Counted from the first letter of the stretch, positions 1 through 8,010 are shown. The stretch: 19,185 nt of DNA from Gammaproteobacteria bacterium (GCA_028284675.1 JANQRI010000017.1:1-19185); one strand, 5' to 3'. A program made the numbers and translations. Notes: generated by a model from the letters alone, not told the origin.

Positions 1-78
1 TTGCATTCATCTGTTGGGCCTGAAAAAGCGCCAATCACCAACAGTAGGCGCTTTAAGCGAGGCGCGAGGAGAGAAGTT

Positions 79-89
79 TGGTTATTCCA
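79..89. promoter_or_regulatory. Dyad TGG-N5-CCA, copy 1 (operator candidate)
   Basis: TGGTTATTCCA lies inside the 15-bp dyad TTTGG-TTATT-CCAAA (77-91). It contains a T-N11-A spacing, the loose pattern of LysR-type regulator boxes. The same 11 bases recur inverted at 185-195. A protein operator is inferred only from symmetry and duplication; it could equally be an RNA hairpin. Confidence 0.3.
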
Positions 90-104
90 AATGAGCGACA
101 CGCG

Positions 105-123
105 ACGCCGAGTGGCGTTTTTT
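105..123 (+). terminator. Intrinsic terminator
   Basis: ACGCC (105-109), a 4-nt loop (110-113) and GGCGT (114-118) form a perfect 5-bp GC-rich stem, with an unbroken T run over 118-123. It would end a plus-strand transcript arriving from the left edge or starting inside the window before 105. Its 3' half is also an arm of the longer inverted repeat 13-32/114-133, so it may be conditional. Confidence 0.6.
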
Positions 124-181
124 CAGGCCCAACCCGAAGGGCCGGGACTGTTTTTGCGCCCGGCGGCGTTATCATTCGCTT

Positions 182-198
182 ATGTGGAATAACCACAT
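182..198. promoter_or_regulatory. Dyad ATGTGG-N5-CCACAT, copy 2 (operator candidate)
   Basis: This is a perfect 6-bp inverted repeat with a 5-bp spacer. Its core TGGAATAACCA (185-195) is the exact reverse complement of 79-89. It lies just downstream of TATCAT (170-175), a good -10 match with no convincing -35 box. If that -10 is used, the dyad would sit over the transcription start of the gene at 286. Confidence 0.35.
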
Positions 199-251
199 CA
201 CGCTTATTCTGCCTTGCCGGACACAAAAATGGCCTCCGGCAGGTGCATGCA

Positions 252-271
252 ATGAGTGTGAACAGGCCCTA
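252..271 (+). repeat. Short intergenic repeat, copy 1
   Basis: These 20 bases match 14179-14198 at 19 of 20 positions (core AACAGGCCCTA). This copy ends 14 nt before the start codon of the gene at 286. Both copies are intergenic and have the same orientation relative to a downstream plus-strand gene. Confidence 0.6.
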
Positions 272-285
272 AAAACAACAAAGCA

Positions 286-1221
286 ATGGACGCATCGCTG
301 GAAACATTTCAGCAGCAGATTATGCAACTGGAGAGTTCGTGGTTTTGGTTTTTGATCGCGGCCATTGGGTTTATCTCCTTTTTTTCCTGGCTCAAAGGTT
401 TCCGTGCGTTGCACAAAGCCAGAATCATTGAAAATGTGCCAACCTCGTTGATTCGTTCCGCGGTGCAGGGGTATGTCGAGTTAATCGGCGATTCCGCTGC
501 GATGGATGGCCCACCGATTATTGCGCCGTTGTCAAAAAAAGAATGTCTATGGTTCCGCTATAGAATTGAAGAACACAGGCGCAGCAACAAACGCAGCTAT
601 TGGCATGTTATTGAAAAAGCCACCAGTGATGCGCTGTTTTTATTGCGAGACGATACCGGCCATTGTGTGATTGATCCGGATCATGCCGAAGTGACCGGTG
701 CGGAATTCAATTCATGGCGGGGCTCTTCAAGGTGGCCGGCATCATTTACGGGGATGACCCGAAGTAACTGGTTTTTAGGAGGGCGTTACCGTTACAGTGA
801 GTGGCGCTTGCATGCACACCAGCCCTTGTATGCAATAGGCCAGTTTCGTACGGTAGGCGGAGGAACCGATTTCTCTCCTATTCGGGAAGAAGTGCGTGAG
901 CTAATTCGCAAATGGAAGCATGACCCGGAAACACTGGCTAAGTTTGACAGTGACGGTGATGGGCATTTCGACCAACAGGAATGGGAAAACTTACGCGAAG
1001 CCGCACACCAGCAGGTGTTAAAATCACGGGTCGAGCAGTCAGCCGCACCGGCCGTGCATACGATGAAAAAACCGGAAGATGGGCGACCCTATTTATTATC
1101 AACAGAAAATCCTGAAAAGCTATCCGGCAAATATCGCTGGCAAAGCCGCTTTCTCGTTATCTCTGCTGTGCTGGCATCCGCAATGACATTGTTTATGATC
1201 AATATCCGAGTAATAGGCTGA
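286..1221 (+). CDS. Membrane-anchored GIDE-like domain protein with an EF-hand
   Basis: This is a 311-residue protein of unproven function. A hydrophobic segment at residues 18-36 and another at 288-306 would anchor it in the inner membrane at both ends. Residues about 50-135 (beginning ENVPTSLIRSAVQGYVEL) resemble the GIDE/MULAN-type domain known from mitochondrial E3 ligases and from bacterial proteins, often near lemA. No RING domain is present, so ubiquitin-ligase activity is not implied. Residues 221-232 (DSDGDGHFDQQE) form a canonical EF-hand loop, with acidic or oxygen-bearing ligands at loop positions 1, 3, 5, 9 and 12, so Ca2+ binding is likely. The upstream ribosome-binding site is weak. 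The next gene, prlC, starts 118 nt downstream, so cotranscription is uncertain. The coding assignment is secure; the domain assignment is moderately so. Confidence 0.8.
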   Translation: MDASLETFQQQIMQLESSWFWFLIAAIGFISFFSWLKGFRALHKARIIENVPTSLIRSAVQGYVELIGDSAAMDGPPIIAPLSKKECLWFRYRIEEHRRSNKRSYWHVIEKATSDALFLLRDDTGHCVIDPDHAEVTGAEFNSWRGSSRWPASFTGMTRSNWFLGGRYRYSEWRLHAHQPLYAIGQFRTVGGGTDFSPIREEVRELIRKWKHDPETLAKFDSDGDGHFDQQEWENLREAAHQQVLKSRVEQSAAPAVHTMKKPEDGRPYLLSTENPEKLSGKYRWQSRFLVISAVLASAMTLFMINIRVIG

Positions 1222-1339
1222 CCAAACGGGTTTCCGGGTTCTCTGCACGCCATGTGCCGTGAAATAGTACCGCTCTGCAACAACCAGTTATGCTAAAGTT
1301 GGCGTCCTTTGTTGAAGGTCTATCTAAATTAAGATCCAT

Positions 1340-3373
1340 ATGAATAATCCGTTATTGGAAGACTGGGATTTACCGCCATTTTCCAGAATCAAGCCAGAGC
1401 ACGCTGAGCCGGCGATTGATACGGTGCTTGAGTCTAACCGTCAGGTATTGAATCAGTTATTGGCAGACCTGAGTCAGCTGAGTTGGGAAAACCTGATACA
1501 GCCTCTTGATGAGGCCGAAGACCGCTTGAGCCGGGTATGGTCACCGGTCAGGCATTTGAATTCGGTTATGAACTCAGAAGCCTGGCGCACCGCACATGAT
1601 GATTGCTTAGCTAAAATCACGGAATACCATACCGAGCTTGGCCAGAATGAAGCGCTGTATCATGCAATAAAAAACCTCTCTGAAAACACCGGCCAACTTG
1701 AGCCTGCGCAACGCAAGGCGCTGGATGATGCACTGATGTCTTTTCGTTTGAGCGGAGTGGATTTGCCGACCGATAAAAAAACGCGCTTCAAAGAGATACG
1801 CCAGTCGCTCTCGAAGTTATCCTCGAAGTTTGAACAAAATGTGTTGGATGCGACGACGGCGTGGACCCAGCTCCATCATGACACAGAAAAGCTAAAAGGC
1901 TTACCGGAAAATGCACTGGCTATTGCTGAGGATGCGGCAAAACAAAATGATCAGCAAGGCTGGCTGCTGACATTACATGCGCCGTGCTATATCGCAGTGA
2001 TGACATACGCCGATAACCGAGAGCTTCGCCGGGAAATGTATACCGCATACAATACCCGGGCTTCTGATCAAGGGCCGAATGCCGGCCACTGGGACAACTC
2101 CGAAAACATTGAAAGCATCATGCAGCTACGCCATGAAGCGGCAAGCCTATTGGGTTTTCTAAATTATGCACAGCGATCATTGGCGACCAAGATGGCCGAA
2201 AGCGAAGAACAGGTATTAACATTTTTGAATGACCTGTCAGCCAAGGCGCTTCCACCCGCGCGGGAAGAGTTTTCTGAGCTGGAAAAATTTGCTGCTGAGG
2301 GTTTAAACGGAGATGCATTGCGACCCTGGGATGTTGCGTATTACTCAGAGAAACTGAGAAAAACCCGTTTCGATGTTTCACAGGAAATGCTTAAACCATG
2401 GTTTCCGGTAAATAAAGTTATCAGCGGGCTATTTGAAATTGTTCACCGTCTTTATGGAGTCAATATCACTGAAAACAGCACAGTGGACGTTTGGCATCCG
2501 GATGTACGCTTTTACGATATTCATGATGCAGAGGGGTTGTTAAGAGGCCGCTTTTATATTGATCTTTATGCGCGCAAACATAAACGCGGTGGTGCATGGA
2601 TGGATGAGTGTATCAACCGTTTTCGCCGTGATGACGGTGTGCAAATCCCGGTGGCATATTTAACCTGTAACCAGGCGCCGTCTTCCGGTGACCAACCTGC
2701 GCTATTAACACATGATGAGGTGCTTACATTCTTCCATGAGTTTGGCCACGGATTACACCACATGCTGACCCGGGTGGATTATCCCAGCATCGCAGGTATT
2801 AATGGTGTGGAATGGGATGCAGTCGAACTGCCCAGCCAGTTTATGGAAAACTGGTGCTGGGATGATGAAGCTCTTAAATTAATCACAGGGCACTACCAAA
2901 CCGGTGAGCCCTTACCCACGGAGATGGTCAATAAACTCAAAGCGGCGCGTAATTTTCATGCCGCGATGCAACTGGTGCGACAACTTGAGTTCAGCCTGTT
3001 TGATTTCCTGCTTCACCGTGATTACGATCCTGCCTCAGGCGCTAAAGCTCAGGAAACCCTGGATCAAATTCGTAAGCAGGTCGCGGTCGTGATACCACCG
3101 GAGTTTGTCCGCTTCCAGCATGGATTTACGCATATATTCAGTGGTGGTTATGCGGCGGGCTATTATGGATATAAGTGGGCGGAAGTATTGTCTGCAGATG
3201 CATTTTCCCGGTTCGAGGAGAATGGTATCTTCGATACCGCAACCGGTCGTGAATTCATGCAATGCATTTTGGAGCGGGGAGGCTCTGAAAAAGCGATGGA
3301 CCTGTTTATCAAGTTCCGTGGCCGTAAGCCCAGTATCGATCCATTGTTAAGGCACTCGGGGCTTGCAGCATGA
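1340..3373 (+). CDS. prlC: Oligopeptidase A (M3 family zinc metallopeptidase)
   Basis: This cytoplasmic endopeptidase degrades oligopeptides, including cleaved signal peptides, in the E. coli system. The 677-residue length fits the family (E. coli OpdA is 680). The zinc site is visible: H466-E-F-G-H470 gives two histidine ligands and the catalytic glutamate E467, and E496 in AVELPSQ is the third ligand, as in thimet oligopeptidase. The C-terminal part has the Gly/Tyr-rich segment HIFSGGYAAGYYGYKWAE typical of M3 substrate binding. There is no signal peptide. The stop overlaps the start of the SH3 protein gene by 4 nt (ATGA), so the two are probably translationally coupled. The ATG at 1340 has only a weak ribosome-binding site, but the N-terminus MNNPLLEDWDLPPF matches the usual family start. 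Confidence 0.95.
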   Translation: MNNPLLEDWDLPPFSRIKPEHAEPAIDTVLESNRQVLNQLLADLSQLSWENLIQPLDEAEDRLSRVWSPVRHLNSVMNSEAWRTAHDDCLAKITEYHTELGQNEALYHAIKNLSENTGQLEPAQRKALDDALMSFRLSGVDLPTDKKTRFKEIRQSLSKLSSKFEQNVLDATTAWTQLHHDTEKLKGLPENALAIAEDAAKQNDQQGWLLTLHAPCYIAVMTYADNRELRREMYTAYNTRASDQGPNAGHWDNSENIESIMQLRHEAASLLGFLNYAQRSLATKMAESEEQVLTFLNDLSAKALPPAREEFSELEKFAAEGLNGDALRPWDVAYYSEKLRKTRFDVSQEMLKPWFPVNKVISGLFEIVHRLYGVNITENSTVDVWHPDVRFYDIHDAEGLLRGRFYIDLYARKHKRGGAWMDECINRFRRDDGVQIPVAYLTCNQAPSSGDQPALLTHDEVLTFFHEFGHGLHHMLTRVDYPSIAGINGVEWDAVELPSQFMENWCWDDEALKLITGHYQTGEPLPTEMVNKLKAARNFHAAMQLVRQLEFSLFDFLLHRDYDPASGAKAQETLDQIRKQVAVVIPPEFVRFQHGFTHIFSGGYAAGYYGYKWAEVLSADAFSRFEENGIFDTATGREFMQCILERGGSEKAMDLFIKFRGRKPSIDPLLRHSGLAA

Positions 3374-4077
3374 ATGCGCAAAAATATCGCTTATTTATAT
3401 TGGCGCTACTGTGCATTGGAAATCTCGCATCGGCTCAAACCGCCTATGTCAGTGACCGCTTATACCTGGGTTTATATGCATTGCCGGATATTAGCAGTGA
3501 CCCGATAAAAACAATGACCAGCGGCACTCAGGTGGAAGTCATACAACGGCAGGGAGATTTTGTGTTTATCACACTTGCCGATGGCTCACAGGGCTGGGCT
3601 CGCGCGGAGTTTATCAGTGAACAGGTGCCGGCCGTTGTGCAGATGCAACAACTGACCGCTGAACGTGATCGTTTGCAAGCGCAATTAAAGGCGGGGAATG
3701 CGGATGCTCAACGATTAGCGACATTGCAAAACCAGCTTATTCAAGCCAATAAAACCATAGGTAAATTAAAAACCCAGCTTAAAGAAGAGCAAGCCGGTGC
3801 AGCGGCACGTGAAGAAGCACAACAGCTTGCGGAACAGGAGCAGGCCACTAAGCTGGAAAGTGAGTTAAGCGAGTCCAGGCAAAAAATTACGGATCTGCAG
3901 GCACGGGTAGAGTTTCAGCAACAACAACTGGATAAATACTCGGATGGAAATCAGGTACTGAAAATTATCTGGTTATTGCTTACCGCGTTAATCAGTATTG
4001 GTATAGGTGCGGTACTCGGTGCGCGCTGGTTAGCAGTTCGGATACGTCGGCGTTTTAATGGTTTGAAGGTTTGGTAG
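3370..4077 (+). CDS. SH3 domain/coiled-coil membrane protein (TIGR04211, YgiM type)
   Basis: This 235-residue protein has the layered architecture of the TIGR04211 family. A signal sequence at residues 1-22 ends in ASA. A bacterial SH3 domain follows at about 24-84 (AYVSDRLYLGLYALPD to GSQGWARAEFISE). A long Gln/Glu/Ala-rich coiled coil spans about 88-190. One transmembrane helix lies at about 198-217, and a basic tail (RIRRRF) precedes the C-terminal GLKVW. The SH3 domain should face the periplasm, where such domains often bind peptidoglycan or proteins. The cellular role of this family is not established. It overlaps prlC by 4 nt and ends 6 nt before xthA, so it lies in the middle of a compact gene run. 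Confidence 0.88.
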   Translation: MNAQKYRLFILALLCIGNLASAQTAYVSDRLYLGLYALPDISSDPIKTMTSGTQVEVIQRQGDFVFITLADGSQGWARAEFISEQVPAVVQMQQLTAERDRLQAQLKAGNADAQRLATLQNQLIQANKTIGKLKTQLKEEQAGAAAREEAQQLAEQEQATKLESELSESRQKITDLQARVEFQQQQLDKYSDGNQVLKIIWLLLTALISIGIGAVLGARWLAVRIRRRFNGLKVW

Positions 4078-4083
4078 AAAGGC

Positions 4084-4851
4084 GTGAAAGTTGCCAGCTG
4101 GAATGTAAACTCTTTAAAAGTTCGTTTGCCGCATGTATTGCAATGGCTCGAAGATGCCCGGCCCGATATTCTCGCGCTGCAGGAAACCAAATCAACGGAT
4201 GAAAACTTCCCAGAAGCGGAAATTAATGCAGCCGGCTATCAGGCGGTTTTTTCCGGGCAGAAAACCTATAACGGTGTCGCAATACTTTCAAAAACGAATG
4301 CCACAGAGTGTATTACCGATATTCCGCAACTGGATGATCCGCAAAGACGAATACTGGCCGCAACCATAGACGGTGTCAGAATATTAAATCTCTATGTCGT
4401 CAATGGGCAGGAAGTCGGCTCGGAAAAATATGACTATAAGCTAAGATGGTTAGCGGCGGTAAAAGATTATCTGGCGCAACAGTTAGCAGAGTATGAAAAA
4501 TTAATTGTACTGGGCGACTTCAACATAGCGCCGGAAGATATCGATGTGCATGATCCTGAAGCATGGCGGGATAAAATACTGTGCAGTGACCAGGAACGCG
4601 ATATGTTGAAAGCAATCATCGCGCTCGGTCTGACCGATTCTTTTCGGCTGTTCGAGCAGCCGGCCGATAGCTTCAGCTGGTGGGATTATCGTGCGGCGGC
4701 TTTCCGGCGGAATTTGGGTTTGCGCATTGACTTATTGCTCGCGAGCAAAGCATTGAGCGATAACTGCACTGCAGCCGGTATTGATAAAGAACCCAGAACC
4801 TGGGAGCGTCCTTCGGACCACACTCCGGTATGGGCGGAATTTTCGATTTAA
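4084..4851 (+). CDS. xthA: Exodeoxyribonuclease III
   Basis: This DNA-repair enzyme has AP-endonuclease and 3'-5' exonuclease activities in base excision repair. The 255-residue protein carries the full active-site set of the exonuclease III/AP endonuclease fold: N7 in SWNVNSLKVR, metal ligand E34 in LALQETK, Y104, D145 and N147 in GDFNIAP, D216 in RIDLLL, and D245-H246 in SDHTPVW. It starts at GTG (4084), which puts the conserved MKVASWNVNS at the N-terminus; an A/G-rich stretch lies immediately upstream. It follows the SH3 gene by 6 nt and precedes ubiD by 24 nt, so it is probably part of the same transcript. Confidence 0.95.
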   Translation: MKVASWNVNSLKVRLPHVLQWLEDARPDILALQETKSTDENFPEAEINAAGYQAVFSGQKTYNGVAILSKTNATECITDIPQLDDPQRRILAATIDGVRILNLYVVNGQEVGSEKYDYKLRWLAAVKDYLAQQLAEYEKLIVLGDFNIAPEDIDVHDPEAWRDKILCSDQERDMLKAIIALGLTDSFRLFEQPADSFSWWDYRAAAFRRNLGLRIDLLLASKALSDNCTAAGIDKEPRTWERPSDHTPVWAEFSI

Positions 4852-4875
4852 ATGCTTGCCCCGGAGTTGTGAGCG

Positions 4876-6342
4876 GTGAAATATAAAGATCTGCGCGATT
4901 TTATCAGCCAGCTTGAAGCGGGTGGCGAACTCAAGCGTATCACTGTCGAAGTTGATCCACACCTGGAAATCACCGAAATTTGTGACCGCACTTTAAAACG
5001 GAACGGTCCGGCGCTGTTGTTTGAGCGCGTCAAAGGCTTCGATACACCGGTATTGGCAAATTTATTTGGTACCAGCCGACGGGTTGCACTGGGTATGGGC
5101 GAAGAGTCTGCTGAAGCCTTACGCGATGTTGGCAGGACACTGGCCTATTTAAGCCAGCCTGAGCCACCGAAAGGTCTCAAAGAGGCGTGGAAGTCGTTAC
5201 CGATTTTTAAAAAACTGGTGGATATGGCGCCCAAGTTATCCGGGAGTGCTCCGTGTCAGGAGATTATCCATCAGCCCGATGATGTCGACTTACAAAAAAT
5301 CCCGGTACAGACTTGTTGGCCCGGGGATGCAGGCCCATTGATCACCTGGGGATTGACGGTTACAAAAGGGCCGGTAAAGCCCAGGCAAAATATGGGGATT
5401 TATCGTCAACAGATTATAGGGCGCAATCGCCTTATTATGCGGTGGCTGGCGCACCGTGGTGGTGCGTTGGATTTTCGTGACTGGCAGCAAACCCATCCAA
5501 ACGAGCCGTTTCCGGTTGCCGTTGCACTGGGTGCAGATCCTGCAACCATTCTGGCTGCGGTAACCCCTATTCCTGATAATTTGTCCGAGTTCGCATTTGC
5601 AGGATTATTGCGAGGTTCACGCACAGAGCTGGTCAAGTGCATCGGAAACGAATTAACGGTTCCTGCTTCAGCAGAATATGTGTTGGAAGGTTTTATCTAT
5701 CCAGAGGATGTCGCACCGGAAGGGCCTTTTGGCGATCACACCGGTTACTACAACGAAGTTGAGTCATTTCCGGTTTTTACTGTCGAGCGTATCACCCAAC
5801 GCCGTTCACCTATTTACCATAGCACCTACACAGGGCGGCCTCCGGATGAACCGGCGATGCTTGGGGTCGCGTTGAATGAGGTGTTTATACCCTTGTTACA
5901 AAAACAGTTTTCAGAAATTATCGATTTTTATCTGCCGCCGGAAGGCTGCTCATACCGGCTTGCAGTGGTCAGTATAAAGAAACAGTATCCGGGTCATGCA
6001 AAAAGGCTGATGTTCGGGATATGGTCGTTTTTAAGGCAGTTTATGTATACAAAATTCGTTATCGTCGTCGATGATGACGTGAACGTGCGTGATTGGCAGG
6101 ATGTTATCTGGGCGGTTACCACACGTATGGATCCCGGCAGAGACACCTGCATAATCGAAAATACACCAATTGATTATCTGGATTTTGCATCCCCGGCTGC
6201 CGGCTTGGGCGCAAAACTCGGGATGGATGCAACCAATAAATGGTCGGCCGAGACCAACCGTGAATGGGGGCGCCCGATCCGAATGAGCGACGAAGTGATT
6301 CAACGAATCGATCAAATTTGGGAAGAGCTGGGTATCGAATAA
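4876..6342 (+). CDS. ubiD: 4-hydroxy-3-polyprenylbenzoate decarboxylase UbiD
   Basis: UbiD decarboxylates 3-polyprenyl-4-hydroxybenzoate in ubiquinone biosynthesis, using the prenylated FMN made by UbiX. The protein has 488 residues (E. coli UbiD has 497). Family hallmarks are visible: the N-terminal MKYKDLRDFI, the cofactor-binding stretch NMGIYRQQIIGRNRLIMRW (172-190), HRGGALDFRDW (193-203) and PEGPFGDHTGYY (281-292) with the acidic residues that form the active site. The start is GTG at 4876; GGAG at 4863-4866 may serve as Shine-Dalgarno. No ubiX is present in the window. It lies 24 nt after xthA and is probably the last gene of the prlC-started run. No clear terminator follows. Confidence 0.95.
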   Translation: MKYKDLRDFISQLEAGGELKRITVEVDPHLEITEICDRTLKRNGPALLFERVKGFDTPVLANLFGTSRRVALGMGEESAEALRDVGRTLAYLSQPEPPKGLKEAWKSLPIFKKLVDMAPKLSGSAPCQEIIHQPDDVDLQKIPVQTCWPGDAGPLITWGLTVTKGPVKPRQNMGIYRQQIIGRNRLIMRWLAHRGGALDFRDWQQTHPNEPFPVAVALGADPATILAAVTPIPDNLSEFAFAGLLRGSRTELVKCIGNELTVPASAEYVLEGFIYPEDVAPEGPFGDHTGYYNEVESFPVFTVERITQRRSPIYHSTYTGRPPDEPAMLGVALNEVFIPLLQKQFSEIIDFYLPPEGCSYRLAVVSIKKQYPGHAKRLMFGIWSFLRQFMYTKFVIVVDDDVNVRDWQDVIWAVTTRMDPGRDTCIIENTPIDYLDFASPAAGLGAKLGMDATNKWSAETNREWGRPIRMSDEVIQRIDQIWEELGIE

Positions 6343-6492
6343 GAAAGGTTACGGCTTGCAAGCAACGGGTAGAGAGTGTAGTTGCCGGGTAAAAAGCACT
6401 TTTCTAAACATATTGTTGTTAAAAATATGGTCTTGTCGCGCAAGCTTTGCTAGCCTACGCAGAACTAAACCACGGGAATAGAGAGCGTAATT

Positions 6493-7128
6493 ATGCGGAA
6501 AATTATGATCATCAACGCCAAAGGTGGTTCGGGCAAGAGTACACTGGCAACCAATTTGGCAAGCTACTATGCTTCTCAGAACGCTAAAGTTGTTTTAGCG
6601 GACTTTGATCCACAGGAATCCAGCCTGGACTGGCTCAGAGCCCGTCCGAAAAGTCGGCCGCTTATTCAGGGCATAGCGGCTTACAAAGATGGCTTAAAAC
6701 CTTCCCGCGGCGTCAATTATGTGATCATCGATGCACCCGCCAGTTTGCATGGACCAAAACTGACCGAATTCGTGAAAAAAGCCGAAACATTCATTTTGCC
6801 GGTTTTACCTTCCCCGATTGATATGCGTGCTGCGGCAGCATTCATTAAAGAAATCAAAAGCACCGGGCCTATCTCGCGCAAACAGGCGAAAATAGGCGTT
6901 GTTGCGAACCGGGCGCGGGGGTATACAAATATTTTTGCGCAATTGGATGAATTTTTGTCTGGAATACGCGGGGTTACTTACACCACTGCTCTGCGTGAAA
7001 CACAAAACTATATTCGTGCTGCGGAGCGCGGGATGGGGATATTCGAGTTCGCGCCGGGCGCTACCGGGGTCGATCGCGAAGAGTGGAAACCGTTGATTAG
7101 TTGGTTGGGCTCCAAGCGTAGTCATTAA
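6493..7128 (+). CDS. Orphan ParA/MinD-family ATPase
   Basis: This 211-residue protein is a compact ParA-type P-loop ATPase. It has the deviant Walker A motif KGGSGKST at residues 10-17 with the signature lysine K10, a Walker A' region (LADFDPQESS, 35-44) and a Walker B motif (YVIIDAP, 76-82). Family members form nucleotide-dependent dimers that position DNA or protein cargo. No ParB-like gene or centromere-like repeat is visible nearby, and there is no N-terminal DNA-binding domain as in plasmid type Ia ParA, so the cargo is unknown. A 150-nt gap separates it from ubiD, and GAGAG upstream of the ATG can act as ribosome-binding site. Its stop codon directly abuts the stop of the convergent downstream gene. 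Confidence 0.88.
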   Translation: MRKIMIINAKGGSGKSTLATNLASYYASQNAKVVLADFDPQESSLDWLRARPKSRPLIQGIAAYKDGLKPSRGVNYVIIDAPASLHGPKLTEFVKKAETFILPVLPSPIDMRAAAAFIKEIKSTGPISRKQAKIGVVANRARGYTNIFAQLDEFLSGIRGVTYTTALRETQNYIRAAERGMGIFEFAPGATGVDREEWKPLISWLGSKRSH

Positions 7129-8010
7129 TCAGTTGCTCTGATCCTCTATAAGGCTGGCTCGCAGGCCTTCCTGCAGATTTTCAAACTTAAGGGTTGGCTG
7201 CAGTTCCTGCTGCATTTTAGAAACATCCAGACGCCTGGATTCGTTCAGGAAGCTTAACCTGTTCGCATCAAAACGGTGCTGCGCCTCTGCCATACTGATC
7301 ATGGGTGGCGCAGCAAGTTCACAGGTGTTGGCTACAGCCAGATAATATTCACTGGTTTTAACCGGATGCCCGTCACTGACGTTATAAATTTGCCCGGGTT
7401 TTCCCCGGTTTGCGGCACAGATGGATGCGATCGCAAGATCTTCGGCATGAATAAGGTTGGTGTAAGGTGATTCTTCCGGAGTAATTATTGGTTGCCTGTT
7501 TTTTAATTTGGTAATGGGTAAACGCCCCGGGCCGTAGATACCCGGTACCCGCAATATTACCACCGCAGTATTTTCCTGCTGGTGCCAGTACATCAGCTGC
7601 TGTTCAGCTGAAACTCTGCGCTTTGCACGATCAGTTAACGGGCTTACCTCACTGGTTTCGGTAACCCAGTTCCCCTGCCTGTCTCCATAAACACCACTGG
7701 TGGATAGGTACACCCAGTTTGCCGGAGGCGTTTTAAATGCGGCGATTGCACGGGCAATTCGGTTATCGGTGAGTGAATTTCGGTCGGGCGGAATAGAATA
7801 AAAAACCCTGACCGAGCCGTCATTCAATTCTGCTGGCAGACATAATGGTGCAGGCTGGTCCAGGTCCCACAGAATGGGTTCTATGCCGTATTGTTTAAGC
7901 GTATCGATTTGTTCAGCGCGTCGAATCAGGCCATATCGGGTCTCTGTCTGATCCAGTTTCGTCGCAATTCGGAGCCCGATATCACCACAACCTAATAGCA
8001 AAGCGGCCAT
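7129..8010 (-). CDS. NAD(P)-dependent epimerase/dehydratase-fold protein (YeeZ-like)
   Basis: This 293-residue protein has an N-terminal Rossmann dinucleotide-binding motif, G7-C-G-D-I-G12. It shows extended-SDR landmarks: YLSTSGVYGD (101-110), RVPGIYGPGRLP (154-165) and NLIHAEDLA. The usual YxxxK catalytic pair is not apparent; AKRRVSAEQQL occupies the expected place. This fits the atypical SDR group that includes E. coli YeeZ, whose substrate is unknown. It is the last gene in the minus-strand direction, 91 nt beyond hemY, and has no obvious Shine-Dalgarno sequence. The chosen ATG is supported because the Rossmann strand begins immediately after it. Read-through from the hem operon is plausible but not shown. 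Confidence 0.85.
   Translation of the reverse strand: MAALLLGCGDIGLRIATKLDQTETRYGLIRRAEQIDTLKQYGIEPILWDLDQPAPLCLPAELNDGSVRVFYSIPPDRNSLTDNRIARAIAAFKTPPANWVYLSTSGVYGDRQGNWVTETSEVSPLTDRAKRRVSAEQQLMYWHQQENTAVVILRVPGIYGPGRLPITKLKNRQPIITPEESPYTNLIHAEDLAIASICAANRGKPGQIYNVSDGHPVKTSEYYLAVANTCELAAPPMISMAEAQHRFDANRLSFLNESRRLDVSKMQQELQPTLKFENLQEGLRASLIEDQSN

Larger units (their letters stand above)
13..133 (+). other. Structured intergenic element (candidate attenuator leader or small RNA)
   Basis: Positions 13-32 and 114-133 form an inverted repeat matching at 19 of 20 positions. Between the arms are alternative local hairpins: AAAGCGCC (25-32) with GGCGCTTT (47-54), TTTGG (77-81) with CCAAA (87-91), and ACGCC (105-109) with GGCGT (114-118) followed by a T run. 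The outer stem uses the same bases as the first hairpin and the terminator hairpin, so the two folds exclude each other, as in attenuators and riboswitches. I do not recognise a known RNA family. It could also be a small RNA with its own terminator. The sensed signal, if any, and the controlled gene are unknown; the nearest downstream start is at 286. Confidence 0.45.

Noticed and set aside
13..133. Integron attC site (GTTGGGC at 13-19 and GCCCAAC at 127-133 resemble core sites)
   Set aside because: The order is reversed relative to attC, which begins RYYYAAC and ends GTTRRRY. No cassette array or integrase is seen.
13..133. MITE or small mobile element bounded by 20-bp terminal inverted repeats
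   Set aside because: No target-site duplication flanks the arms, and the inside is organised as hairpins plus an intrinsic terminator. A genome-wide copy count could reopen this.
1..192. 63-codon open frame at the left edge
   Set aside because: It overlaps the hairpins and terminator, resembles no known protein and has no ribosome-binding site.
6433..6461. Promoter for the parA-like gene (TTGTCG with TACGCA 17 nt later)
   Set aside because: The -10 match is too poor to support a call. A promoter in this 150-nt gap is likely but not located.
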